A stretch of 64,000 nt of DNA from Haematobia irritans (taxonomy: Eukaryota > Arthropoda > Insecta > Diptera > Muscidae), in assembly GCF_050003625.1 (NCBI RefSeq), contig NC_134397.1, positions 270,624,070-270,688,069 of the forward strand, in the 5' to 3' direction. Below are positions 47,046-57,662 of the stretch, piece after piece (the first letter of the stretch is position 1; each line of letters starts with the position of its first letter). Under the pieces are notes generated by a model. That model saw only the letters and a program-made list of their open reading frames with translations. It searched no databases and was not told the DNA's origin. Made by a program: the position numbers and the translations under genes.

Positions 47046-48569
47046 TTTTTTGTTGATTTTTTCCTTTGAAATTTCAGGGGGGTTTGAGGACAGATCAAGC
47101 AGAGCAATTCAACCAGTACACTTCACGAAGATAAATTTAAAGATTTTACCTATGAAGACTATATCAGATTTTGGATTTATAAGAACTATTTTTGTTTGAG
47201 TTTTTGAGGAATCATTAACATCTCTTGTAAGTGTGCAAGAAAATTATAAAATAATGTCTTGATTTGAAATCTTAAATCTGTAGATTTTCACCCGAGAAGT
47301 AAAATCTGGAAATTTTACATTGAGTTTCAAGTAATTTTCATGATCAGTGCGCCTTCTATACTCTCAAGAAGTGAAATCGGTCTATATGGAGGCATTACCA
47401 AATGGACCGATAAAAACTTAATCCGATACACGTTTTTGTGAGCCTTAAATACCAGAATATTAACAATTTCAGGCAAATCGGATAAAAACTACGGCTATAC
47501 TAAAATATGGACCGATACTCACCGTTTTCGACACACCTCTTTATGGTCCGAAAATACCTCCAGATTTTCAATTTCAAGCAAATTGGATAAAAACTACGGT
47601 TTCTATAAGACCCATACCCAAAATCGGGAGGTCGGTTTATACGGAGATCATACCAAAACATGGACCGATGCTCACCATTTTTGGCACACCTCTTTATGGT
47701 CCAAAAATACCTCTAGATTTCCAATTTCAGGCGAATTGGATAAAAACTACGGTTCTATAAGCCCAAGTAGTAAAATCGGGAGATCGGTCTATGTGGGGGC
47801 TACACCAAAACATGGACCGATACTCAACATTTTCGGCACGCCTCTTTATGGTCCAAAAATACCCCTAGATTTCCAATTTCAGGCAAATTGGATAAAAACT
47901 ACGGTTTCTATAAGCCCAAGAAGTAAAATCGGGAGATCGGTCTATATAGGGGCTATACCAAAACATGGACCGATACTCACCATTTTTGGCACACCTCTTT
48001 ATGGTCATAAAATTCCTCAAGATTTCAAATTTCAGGCAAATTGGATAAACACTACGATTTCTAACTACAAGCCCAAGACCCCAAATCGGGAGGTCAGTTT
48101 ATATGGGGAATATATCAAAACCTGGACCGATATAGCCGATATACGGAGATCATACCAAAACATGGACCGATGCTCACCATTTTTGGCACACCTCTTTATG
48201 GTCCAAAAATACCTCTAGATTTCCAATTTCAGGCGAATTGGATAAAAACTACGGTTCTATAAGCCCAAGTAGTAAAATCGGGAGATCGGTCTATGTGGGG
48301 GCTACACCAAAACATGGACCGATACTCAACATTTTCGGCACGCCTCTTTATGGTCCAAAAATACCCCTAGATTTCCAATTTCAGGCAAATTGGATAAAAA
48401 CTACGGTTTCTATAAGCCCAAGAAGTAAAATCGGGAGATCGGTCTATATGGGGGCTATACCAAAACATGGACCGATACTCACCATTTTTGGCACACCTCT
48501 TTATGGTCATAAAATTCCTCAAAATTTCAAATTTCAGGCAAATTGGATAAACACTACGATTTCTAACTA
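47046..48569 (+). repeat. R3 tandem-repeat element, inverted copy
   Basis: 47063-47480 is the reverse complement of about 42580-42950. It is followed by R3 units in the forward sense (GGGAGATCGGTCTATATGGG, AAACATGGACCGATACTCAC). A 502-bp internal direct duplication (about 47640-48069 and 48142-48569) doubles three units. The 211- and 110-codon open frames come from the period. A mariner copy abuts at 48570. Confidence 0.75.
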
Positions 48570-49514
48570 AAGGGTGATTTGTTAAGAGCTTGATAACTTT
48601 TTTAAAAAAAAAAAACGCATAAAATTTGCAAAATCTCATCGGTTCTTTATTTGAAACGTTAGATTGGTCCATGACATTTACTTTTTGAAGATAATTTCAT
48701 TTAAATGTTGACCGCGGCTGCGTCTTAGGTGGTCCATTCGGAAAGTCCAATTTTGGGCAACTTTTTCGAGCATTTCGGCCGGAATAGCCCGAATTTCTTC
48801 GGAAATGTTGTCTTCCAAAGCTGGAATAGTTGCTGGCTTATTTCTGTAGACTTTAGACTTGACGTAGCCCCACAAAAAATAGTCTAAAGGCGTCAAATCG
48901 CATGATCTTGGTGGCCAACTTACCGGTCCATTTCTTGAGATGAATTGTTCTCCGAAGTTTTCCCTCAAAATGGCCATAGAATCGCGAGCTGTGTGGCATG
49001 TAGCGCCATCTTGTTGAAACCACATGTCAACCAAGTTCAGTTCTTCCATTTTTGGCAACAAAAAGTTTGTTAGCATCGAACGATAGCGATCGCCATTCAC
49101 CGTAACGTTGCGTCCAACAGCATCTTTGAAAAAATACGGTCCAATGATTCCACCAGCGTACAAACCACACCAAACAGTGCATTTTTCGGGATGCATGGGC
49201 AGTTCTTGAACGGCTTCTGGTTGCTCTTCACTCCAAATGCGGCAATTTTGCTTATTTACGTAGCCATTCAACCAGAAATGAGCCTCATCGCTGAACAAAA
49301 TTTGTCGGACGTAAAGCGCGAAACACATTTCGAACCGAACACTGATTTTGGTAATAAAATTCAATGATTTGCAAGCGTTGCTCGTTAGTAAGTCTATTCA
49401 TGATGAAATGTCAAAGCATACTGAGCATCTTTCTCTTTGACACCATGTCTGAAATCCCACGTGATCTGTCAAATACTAATGCATGAAAATCCTAACCTCA
49501 AAAGAATCACCCTT
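48570..49514 (-). mobile_element. Tc1/mariner-class element, internal deletion copy 2
   Basis: 945 bp with TIR start AAGGGTGATT and TA on both sides (48568-48569 and 49515-49516). It is nearly identical to 39590-40523 over the catalytic half and outer ends, but has a different internal deletion. This copy keeps about 31 codons of the N-terminus (minus strand from about 49401, MNRLTNEQRLQIIEF...), then jumps out of frame to RQILFSDEAHF. Confidence 0.9.
48678..49364 (-). pseudogene. Mariner-type transposase, deleted and frameshifted
   Basis: 228-codon open frame. Only residues from about RQILFSDEAHF onward are genuine; the first 19 are a wrong-frame reading of the retained N-terminus. The catalytic acids are as in the copy at 39698-40351. 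A Val replaces Ile in EKVAQN, among few differences. Probably inactive, but its ends could be moved in trans. Confidence 0.9.
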
Positions 49515-49516
49515 TA

Positions 49517-49593
49517 CCACAACCCAAGTAATTCGATTGTGCATGAAAGTCTTTAGTGGAACTTTGTGCGTTGTACGAGTATATACTTGTTTA
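49517..49593 (-). repeat. R1 end fragment
   Basis: AACCCAAGTAATTCGATTGT ... GTATATACTTGTTT, the R1 terminal region. It lies directly beyond the mariner copy, so the mariner sits at an R3/R1 junction. Confidence 0.6.
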
Positions 49594-51123
49594 ATTTTAT
49601 AAAAATGTAAAATCGTAAATAGATTTTCAAATTCTGGGGGGGCTAAAATTTTTCTGGGGGGGTCTAAGCCCCCTCCCCAGAGGCCTTCCTACGCCTATGG
49701 CTGCCACCTAACCTAACCTAGTATCTTAAATATAACGAACAAATTTTCAACTCTTTTTGAAATTAAAATTTCGTTATATTAAAGATGTGAAACTTGTGTA
49801 TATTTTGTGTCTTATATAATATATAAATATTTCTTCAGTTTATTGTTGATTAAAAACACGATTTAGCTAGAGACCAAACATGAAAATTCCTATGAAATAC
49901 CTTTATCAATTCCAGAAACTGATTCCAATTTAAAATTTTTGTTATCTTTCATTTAAAAAAAACAACAGCATATCAACTTTTGGGATGTCGATAAACGATT
50001 CACAGAAAAACAAAAAAGAAATATTTATATTTCATAAAAAAGAACGAAAATGAAAATTAATGTTACATTAACCATCATTTTCGTGTCGAAATTCTTGATG
50101 GTTTCTTAACAAGATTCCACCTACTTAGGTTATGAATAAACAATTTAACAACAAACATTACCTTTTTTGCTTGAAGGATTTTTTTGCGCAAAGAATGAAC
50201 ATCAAATGAGAAGAAAAATGAATGAATGGTTAAATGAATGACGACGACTATGGTGCATGAGTGATGATTGAAGTTTCTTTGCGTGGTAAAAATTCCTGGA
50301 AATATTACTCTTTTACCAACTGGCATTACATACAGAATTAAGGGGAATTTGTCAGCTACGCAATTTGGCCAAATTAGGTAAGGGGAGGTTTTCTTTGTTA
50401 TCACACACACATACACGTGCCCTGATTAAGGTAAATTGTGTTATGCGTGAATTCATTTAAAATTTTAATTCAAACAAATATTTTCCTAACTTTGTGGTGT
50501 ATGAAAAAGAACAAGAATCCAAATAAAATAATGATGTAAGTGCGTTATATAATAAATTACATAATATATTACATAATAATAACAAGAGCTAAATTCGTGG
50601 TGAATTTTAGATAAACTTCAACAAAGCTATGAACAAAATTACAAATATCATTTATCGATGCAGTCAACACCTAAAAACAATTTATATTTATCTTAATTTC
50701 GAGTGGCTGACATGTACATTATCTAGTATCACACAGGATGTTTGCTTTGCCAAATCAAAATAAATAGCTATCGTGAATTGAAACCTCTGATTTAAAATTC
50801 AACAAGGCAATACTGGCAAGATTTACAAAGATGAGATGTACTGAAAAGTATACCGATGTTCTGGAAAGAACATCGATGTCCTTTATAGCTCATTTAGATG
50901 TGCTGTTGAAAACCCTTGTACATCTCACCGGCTGCCGGCTGACTTGAAGGCAATAGTCAAGGAAAGGTGGTAATAATGAGGCATGAATTCTGCAATGCAG
51001 ATTAATTCCACACATGTTTGTCTTTGTCGAATAAAAACAGTTTAACATGAAAACGGCGTGATCGTCTAAACTGATAATACTTTCTATTAGCTACCTGTAA
51101 ACCACCCTAATGTAAGTAGATTT
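49594..51123. other. Unassigned region with a CCATAGGCGTAGGAAGGCC-type fragment
   Basis: No gene is supported. At 49635-49700 a G-rich/C-rich segment (GGGGGGGTCTAAGCCCCCTC, CCTTCCTACGCCTATGG) followed by a SINE tail scrap (GCTGCCACCTAACCTAACCT, 49699) looks like a transposon end. The open frame 50075-50416 shows no domain. Confidence 0.4.
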
Positions 51124-51730
51124 GTGGAGTCACCGTGGTACAATGGATAGCATGCCCACTAGATAGGGTCACGGCCTAATATTTTTGTGACCTATTGACT
51201 TTTTAAAATCTCTGTAACTTTTTTGTTTATGAATTTAAGTAAATACTTCAAAAGCAAAAGTTTGTTAATATCTTTATAATGGTTATCAGAAATAGGCATC
51301 ATAGGGGTATACGAAGCGAAATAAAAAAATTTAAAATCAACAACGATATGCGTTTCTTTTCGATCGGACTTCAAATGACGACACAGCACAATAAATTGTA
51401 TTTCGGGGGGTCGTAGGGTGCACGAAAAAAAGTTTTGGTGTTCTGAAATTGTCTTCGAATATGCTACAAAACTGGGGGGTGACCGCATCGACTTTTTTTC
51501 GTGACCCTATCTAATGCCCACCCCTTGTGGGTCACATATGCTCTATATACAAGGAGTCATGGCTTCAATCCCAAACTGTTTCACCGCAATGTGAAACACC
51601 TTACGGACTTGGCTATAATATGAAATATAATATGGAAGACACTAATTGATAAGAGAGATTTTCACCAAGCTCACAATGGACTACATAGACAGTGTGAGCC
51701 TGAAATAACGAGCTGCCACTATACCTAACC
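51124..51730 (+). mobile_element. Diverged tRNA-derived SINE interrupted by a MITE
   Basis: The head is GTGGAGTCACCGTGGTACAA at 51124. The body resumes after 51521 (ACAAGGAGTCATGGCTTCAA, TTTCACCGCAATGTGAAACA) and the tail ends CCACTATACCTAACC at 51730. It is much more diverged than the copies at 33302, 53495 and 58600, so it is older. Confidence 0.75.
51160..51513. mobile_element. hAT-like MITE, 354 bp
   Basis: Perfect 14-bp terminal inverted repeats TAGATAGGGTCACG / CGTGACCCTATCTA with a perfect 8-bp target duplication ATGCCCAC (51152-51159 and 51514-51521) taken from the SINE head. The 8-bp duplication points to the hAT class. A 98-codon minus-strand open frame (51192-51488) fills most of it but matches nothing I know. 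Confidence 0.85.
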
Positions 51731-52447
51731 AATATGATGATCAGGAAAAAAATATCTTGAGAAAAAGAATAATGAGAGTTTTTTGGCATAATGTATCTTT
51801 TAACAAATGTTAATACACTTTTTAATGAAGGCGTTTTGTTTTTTGACTTGAGAGATTCGACTTAAAAAAAATCTATTAAACTGAGGTCAATTTTCTTAAA
51901 AAATGAGGACAAATTTAAAGTATAACCAAATAAATGGACGGGCCCTAAGGATGGACAGACTAACCCCTGTTTAACTTGCCACTAAAAAAAGCTTCCAAAA
52001 AATGTAAAATTCGTTGGAGATTATTCAAACTTGGTTTTTATGGTAGTTGTGTTCACGCAAAGGTCTTATTACGAGACTTGCATTTTATAATTCGGGATTG
52101 GACTAGCCTACACTCAAAAAGAAGATTACGTGGAAGCAAAAATTTGGCCCTCCCTTAAAGATTTTGGTATTGATTCCGAGCTAGAGATGCGGCTGTTTAG
52201 ATTTCGAAAATTTACAAGACTCGAGTCCAAAAAGACAAAATTATAAAATTTTTTTTAATTAAAATTTCAACGATTTACAGAAATTTTTCATCAATATTAT
52301 GTAACTGTCTTGTAAATTTTCGAAATCGAAAATGGCATGTTCTAATATGTAGGTTACACAATATTCCCTATTAGGTCAATATTTTTTGCAGTATAGTGTT
52401 GCAATCTGCCATATGGCAGCTCTAACGTAAAGCTTGATATTTTTAAA
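51731..52447. other. Unassigned region
   Basis: No gene or element ends are recognised. The open frame 51976-52158 lacks any domain. Confidence 0.35.
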
Positions 52448-53022
52448 CCCAGCAAAAAATTTGGAAGTTCTTCTTAAGGCACAACTTTAAAAGGACTTCC
52501 AAAAATGTCCTCCCAAAGACATTCTTTATTTGACCTGCACGGGAAGTTCATTTGAGTCAATTTTTTATAACTCGTTTTTTCATATATTTAAGGGGAAATT
52601 TAAAATTTATTGTTTAAAATGGGTTAAAACAGATTAAAAATTTATAAAATAGTGCACATTTTTTAAATTTTGCCGAAAAAAGAGCTGAATCCTTTCTAGA
52701 AAAATTGCGAATTTTTGAAATTTATTTGATGTCAAACGTTCCAGACAAGCGCTATAACATAATGCATTAAAATTCATAAAAAAATTTAAAAATTATTTAT
52801 TCGTCAAAATATCACAAAATATCTTTATTCACATCCAAATTACTGGATTCGCATCACACCTTAAGAAGTGATGCAAATTCAGTGCAACGACTGTTGAAAT
52901 GGTAGACATCCGTCCTATGACAAGCCCATGTTAAAAGCATCGCTTCTGCGCCAATTTTGCACCACTTCCGGATTCAAAAAGAACATTTTTACTACTTTTT
53001 TGGCGACGCTATTTTTGCTGGG
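52448..53022. mobile_element. TIR element with CCCAGCAAAAA ends
   Basis: The ends CCCAGCAAAAA (52448) and TTTTTGCTGGG (ending 53022) are inverted. Related end sequence appears at the window edge (63935-64000), and a diverged piece is at about 41215-41320 (GAGGACATTTTTGGAAGTGC). No target duplication could be read. Non-coding, so the class is unknown. Confidence 0.5.
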
Positions 53023-53084
53023 AAGTTATACGTACTCAAAACGTTTTGACATATGAGCGATATTTGTGTTGTTTACAGCTTTCG

Positions 53085-53975
53085 ACCCGGACTAACTCAA
53101 TAACAATGCATCGATGAACTTAATTCAATTTTTGCCGATGAAGCTCCGCAGAGAACCTCTGTTTATCGATGGTTTCGAGTGGTTTATCGAGTTCATCCGA
53201 CGAATTTCGTGAAGGTTGTCAAAAATCAGTTGTTTTTCTGGAAATATTAAACATTAGTGGCACCAGCGTACATTCAATTTTCCAAATCCAACAAAAGTTT
53301 CTCGCACACGATGCACTTCCAAGCAATTGATCGCCATTTTTTCGGAAAAACTGGAGATGTTACAATCCACTAGACACCTCCAATATTCTGCGGTACCACT
53401 AGAACACCGCAGAATTTTCAATTCTGAGTGGTACACAACCATTTGTTTGCCAGTCGTCTTGCCACATATCAGGAAAAGCAACCGACGAAGAGGGGAGCCA
53501 CCGTGGTGCAATGATTAGCATGCCCGCCTTGCATACACAAGGTCGTGGGTTCGATTCCTGCTACGACCGAACACCAAAAAGTTTTTCAGCGGTGGATTAT
53601 CCCACCTCAGTAATGCTGGTGACATTTCTGAGGGTTTCAAAGCTTCTCTAAGTGGTTTCACTGGAATGTGGAACGCCGTTCGGACTCGGCTATAAAAAGG
53701 AGGTCCCTTGTCATTGAGCTTAACATGGAATCGGGCAGCACTTAGTGATAAGAGAGAAGTTCACCACTGTGGTATCACAATGGACTGAAAAGTCTAAGTG
53801 AGCTTGATACATCGGGCTGCCACATAACCTAACCTAACCGCCGAAGAGGGATGCGTTCAGATTGCGTGTTTTTACGAGACACCTCAAACAGAGTGGCAAA
53901 AGTTCTTGGAAAGTTATTTCAAATGCTAAATTGTATAGATCTTATGGGAATATTTTGAAAAACAATAAGGCTATA
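53085..53975 (+). pseudogene. Mariner-like transposase relic, split by a SINE
   Basis: At about 53112-53235 an N-terminal piece reads CIDELNSIFADEAPQRT... then DEFREG, typical of the mariner helix-turn-helix region, with frame changes. The C-terminal piece after the SINE reads ...TEWQKFLESYF and ends YFEKQ (about 53970), typical of mariner C-termini. The catalytic middle is poorly preserved. The SINE lies inside, so the relic is older than the SINE. Confidence 0.6.
53495..53841 (+). mobile_element. tRNA-derived SINE, full-length, copy B
   Basis: The head contains GAGCCACCGTGGTGCAATGA, the B-box is GGTTCGATTCC, and the tail is CTAACCTAACC. It is flanked by a perfect 9-bp target duplication CGAAGAGGG (53486-53494 and 53842-53850). 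It is inserted in a mariner relic. A perfect duplication indicates a fairly recent insertion. Confidence 0.9.
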
Positions 53976-55022
53976 TTCAATTATAAATATATATGTTTGT
54001 TCTCTAATCCCAAAATATGAAAGACAACCCTCGTTTACAATGACAAAATTTTTCATTTAATTTAAATTGATTTTCTATCTTTTCTTGTGCTATTTAATTA
54101 TCGATTATTTAATTTTTAACTTAAAACTTGTTCAAAAGATCTTCGTTGGAATTGGTAAATATAGAATGGAGTGTCCATGGGTGTGCTAAAAAATTAATGA
54201 TTGTGCAACAACTTCCATGTTTTTTTTTTCATAGTCAACCAAAACATTTCCTAGAGATCCATGACTATATACCTTTTTAGCAACTTGTAGCAAAATTCTC
54301 CATTTCTAAAGACAATAGTAAAATAGAATTTCTTCTGTCCATGTTACTTGCTATTGCATTGTAATCCTTGCATAGCAATCAACCTTTACCTCCAATTATG
54401 CAAAAAATCCTCTAACAACAAGGCCAATCCAGCACTTAACGACATGAAAAACATGAATTCGCATTTCCATCCACAACCATTGAGACTGAATGGCGCCATT
54501 GTGCCAGACCATATCTATTCAGTAAATGATACCCAAACATCAGGGCATCCTGCGCAAACCAGGTGTACTCAATTGAAGTTGCCATTATGACTAGCCTTTT
54601 GTGTCATATGACCAAGGGATCCAATTGCATTTCACACAGTAAAACGATTAGTGGAAGGAAGACACAAGGATACCAGCAGATAGACAAAACCGCTGGAGCT
54701 CAAGGCCATCATGAAGCTTTTGTTCCCGGAAGCAAAGGTTGTAGCAAACTTTTTTGCAAAATTGTAACTGTGTGTTTAACTTCATGTCGTGTGAACAATG
54801 ACCAATATGCCATTATCTCACTTATCCCACTATTCATGCATGCAAACACACACACACACACTCATATTCTTGCTTAGGATAATGGTTAAGCTTCGTTATA
54901 TGGAATGGGGTACGTTCCACAATTCAGAGAGAAAGTTTGTTGCATTGCGACAAAAACAAATCATGTCAGAATTACACTCTGAAATGACAGATTTCAAAAT
55001 ATAATGAAGAATGAAATGTGAT
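53976..55022. other. Unassigned region with higher GC open frames
   Basis: Overlapping open frames at 54348-54590 and 54563-54877 lie in a patch less AT-rich than its surroundings and free of the repeats named here. I recognise no domain or splice structure, so I do not call a gene. A CA run is at about 54845-54860. Confidence 0.3.
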
Positions 55023-55129
55023 GTTAGGTTAGGTGATATCCCGATGTGTCAGGCTCACTTAGACTATTCACTCCAATGTTATACCACATTGGTGAACTTC
55101 TCTCTTATCACTGAGTGCTGTCAATGATA

Positions 55130-56375
55130 ACAGGTTGGCTGATAAATCCCCGATCTAACAAAAAAAACACATTTTTTGTCAAAATTCGTTTTTATTATTT
55201 AACATAGTTCCCTTCATGAACGATATAACGATTATAACGACCTTCCGGTTTTTTTATACCATTTTGGTAGTACTCCTTCGGTTTTGCCTCAAAATAGCCA
55301 AAATTTTTTCCCTGCGAGCAATCTCAAAAAGGAAAAGTCGCTGGGGGCCAGATCTGGAGAATACGGTGGGTGGGAAAGCAATTCGAAGCCCAATTCATGC
55401 ATTTTCGCCATCGTTCTCAATGACTTGTGGCACGGTTCGTTGTCTTGGTGGAACAACACTTTTTTCTTCTTCATATGGGGCCGTTTTGCCGCGATTTCGA
55501 CCTTCAAACGCTCCAATAACGCCATATAATAGTCACTGTTGATGGTTTTTCCCTTTCAAGATAATCGATAAAAATTATTTTATGCGGATCCCAAAAAACA
55601 GAGGCCATTACTTTGCCAGCGGGCTTTTGAGTCTTTCCACGCTTCTGAGACGGTTCACCGGTCGCTGTCCACTCAGCCGACTGTCGATTGGACTCAGAAG
55701 TGTAGTGATGGAGCCATGTTTCATCCACTGTCACATATCGACGGAAAAACTCGGGTGTATTACGAGTTAACAGCTGCAAACACCGCTCAGAATCATCAAC
55801 ACGTTGTTGTTTTTGGTCAAATGTGAGCTCGCTCGGCACCCATTTTGCACAGAGCTTCCGCATATCCAAATATTGATGAATGATATGACTAACACGTTCT
55901 TTTGATATCTTTAAGGCCTCCGCTATCTCGATCAACTTCATTTTACGGTCATTCGAAATCATTTTGTGGATTTTTTTGCAGTTTTCGTCGGTAACCACCT
56001 CTTTCGGGCGTCCACTGCGTTCACCGTTCTCCATGCTCATTTCACCACGCTTGAATTTTGCATACTAATCAATTATTGTTGATTTCCCTGGGGCAGAGTC
56101 CGGAAACTCATTATCAAGCCAAGTTTTTGCTACCACCGCATTTTTTTCCCTTCACAAAACAGTATTTTATCAAAACACGAAATTCCTTTTTTCCATTTTT
56201 TTTCACAATAACAAAAGTTGCTTCACAAAAGACGCTCTATCTCACAAACTAATTGACTTACAGACGTCAAATTTTGACACGAATCATCGAAGGTTGGTAC
56301 TATATAAAAATAATATGCGTTTAAGACTAGCAACGCCATCTATGTGTCAGACCGGCGACTTATAAGCCAACCTGT
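55130..56375 (-). mobile_element. Himar-like mariner, inactivated
   Basis: 1246 bp. The ends ACAGGTTGGCTGATAA and (from the right) ACAGGTTGGCTTATAA are inverted, with TA on both sides (55128-55129 and 56376-56377). The transposase on the minus strand is highly similar to the Himar1 type first found in horn fly: GERSGRPKEV, DETWLHHY, and SPDLAPSD with HQDN before it. Inactivating changes visible are a one-base loss in the A-run just after the ATG (near 56190), a TAG in place of Trp just upstream of the AKFKRGEM motif, a frameshift near 55520, and a deletion after LAGKKF. Confidence 0.9.
55289..56196 (-). pseudogene. Himar-like mariner transposase pseudogene
   Basis: Read in pieces: 55504-56040 holds the second helix-turn-helix (IAEALKISKERVSHIIHQ) and the first catalytic Asp (VDETWLHHY). 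55289-55525 in another frame holds the second (HQDNEPCH, with Glu where the family usually has Ala) and the third (SPDLAPSD). The three acids are present, but frameshifts and a nonsense codon prevent one protein. DD34D family by similarity. Confidence 0.9.
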
Positions 56376-56539
56376 TAAGGGACCTTCTTTTTTTATAGAA
56401 CGGCTTTCCACATTGCTGTGAAACCACTTAGAGAAGCTTTGAAACCCTCAGACATGTCACCAGCATTACAGAGGTGGGATAATCCACCGCTGAAAAACTT
56501 TTTGGTGTTCGGTCGAAGCAGGAATCGAACCCACGACCT

Positions 56540-56960
56540 TAAAAAACCCTAAAAAAATGATAATTTTTGTGATGTTAATTTTTAAAAAATTTTTTGGTGT
56601 GAATTTGTTACAGTTCTGCAAGTAAATCCTTCATGCAAGAATTTTAAGTTATCAGTTCATTTAAGTGAATAAAGGTTTTGTGCTTGTAAATAAGGTGAAC
56701 AAATATGAACACATAAAAATAAGATTAATAATTAATTCGGCTAATTCAAAGAACCTGTAGTCTACTCATAAAAATCAAATAAATTATGCAGTTATTTTAT
56801 TTAAGGCCACACATTTTCTCTTCGGTTTTGCAAAAATGTTTTCAAGAGTGTGAAATCGAAATTCTATAAAAGTGCAACTAATTTTGACCAAGTCGCGACA
56901 GTTCATTTCATTGTCTACAAGCATTCAAAAGCATTTTGATCTCTTGCACAAAGTTATTCG
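56540..56960. other. Unassigned AT-rich stretch before a Tc1-like relic
   Basis: It holds a TATAAAAG motif at 56865-56872, about 90 bp upstream of the relic start codon. This could be the relic element's own promoter. Nothing else is recognised. Confidence 0.35.
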
Positions 56961-57545
56961 TGATGGAATTCGAGGGTAACAGTGTGATTGCTTTATATTT
57001 ATCTGGAAACCCTTAAGTGGCTAAAGAGCCCTTCACCATTTAAATGTGAATAAATCTCATTCAATTACAATGCGTCGAAAAAAATGATAACAAGATAGCG
57101 AGAAGGGATGCAACAATTATTGAAAAATTAGCTTGTACTAAAGCCATAGAAGTTCCAAAAAGTGCAAGAGCTCACCTATGCACAGAAATGTTAGACTGTA
57201 AAGAGTCAAGGAGTAACTTCGCTTCGCACGAAAATGGCCAGTTACCGAATTTGGTTCTGCTAGAAACCATTCCAAATTGACAGTTTGTTAACAAACAAAA
57301 CGATCGGGTTTATTTTTCAATGAGATCAGCGTCGATGGGCCACCAAGCGCAGCCTATGGCAATTGTGTGGGCCGGTTTTAACTCCCAGCTCGTATTCATA
57401 GTCCGTAGAGCCAAAATAAATACCGAATATTGTAGGGCAAATGTTCTAAAGATTATGTTGAAGCCCTAGCCAGACAAACATTTCGGACGTGGAGTATGGA
57501 AATTCCAACAGGACTCAGCATGCGTCCTGTTAGTTCTCTACTTCG
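56961..57545 (+). pseudogene. Tc1/mariner-superfamily transposase relic
   Basis: Starting at ATG 56961, VIALYLSGNP resembles the first helix of insect Tc1-like transposases. Further pieces with stops and frame changes are ENGQLPNLV, QFVNKQNDRV, PMAIVWAGFNSQ and KFQQDSAC (second catalytic Asp, near 57515). Order and spacing agree with the family, but the first acidic segment and the C-terminus are damaged or missing. No clear terminal repeats were found. Confidence 0.65.
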
Positions 57546-57662
57546 TTGTATTACATATCAACCCCCTTTTAGCGGGCCTCGTCAGTCATTAGACTTTCCT
57601 TACTTGTTACACCGACCACCACTACTGTGCTATAGGGTATAATAAGTTTATGCATTTGTATA

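Larger units (their letters stand above)
55023..56539 (-). mobile_element. tRNA-derived SINE (minus), split by a mariner
   Basis: The left part is 55023-55129 (GTTAGGTTAGG tail, CAGGCTCACTTAGACTATTC). The right part is 56376-56539 (CACTTAGAGAAGCTTTGAAA, AATCCACCGCTGAAAAACTT, B-box complement GGAATCGAACC). The mariner at 55130-56375 separates them, and about 20 bp of the SINE body at the junction is missing relative to other copies. The A-box half is absent, so it is 5'-truncated. Confidence 0.8.

Noticed and set aside
47583..48570. 211- and 110-codon open frames
   Set aside because: R3 repeat units with near-identical internal copies; the same text appears in other frames and strands elsewhere.
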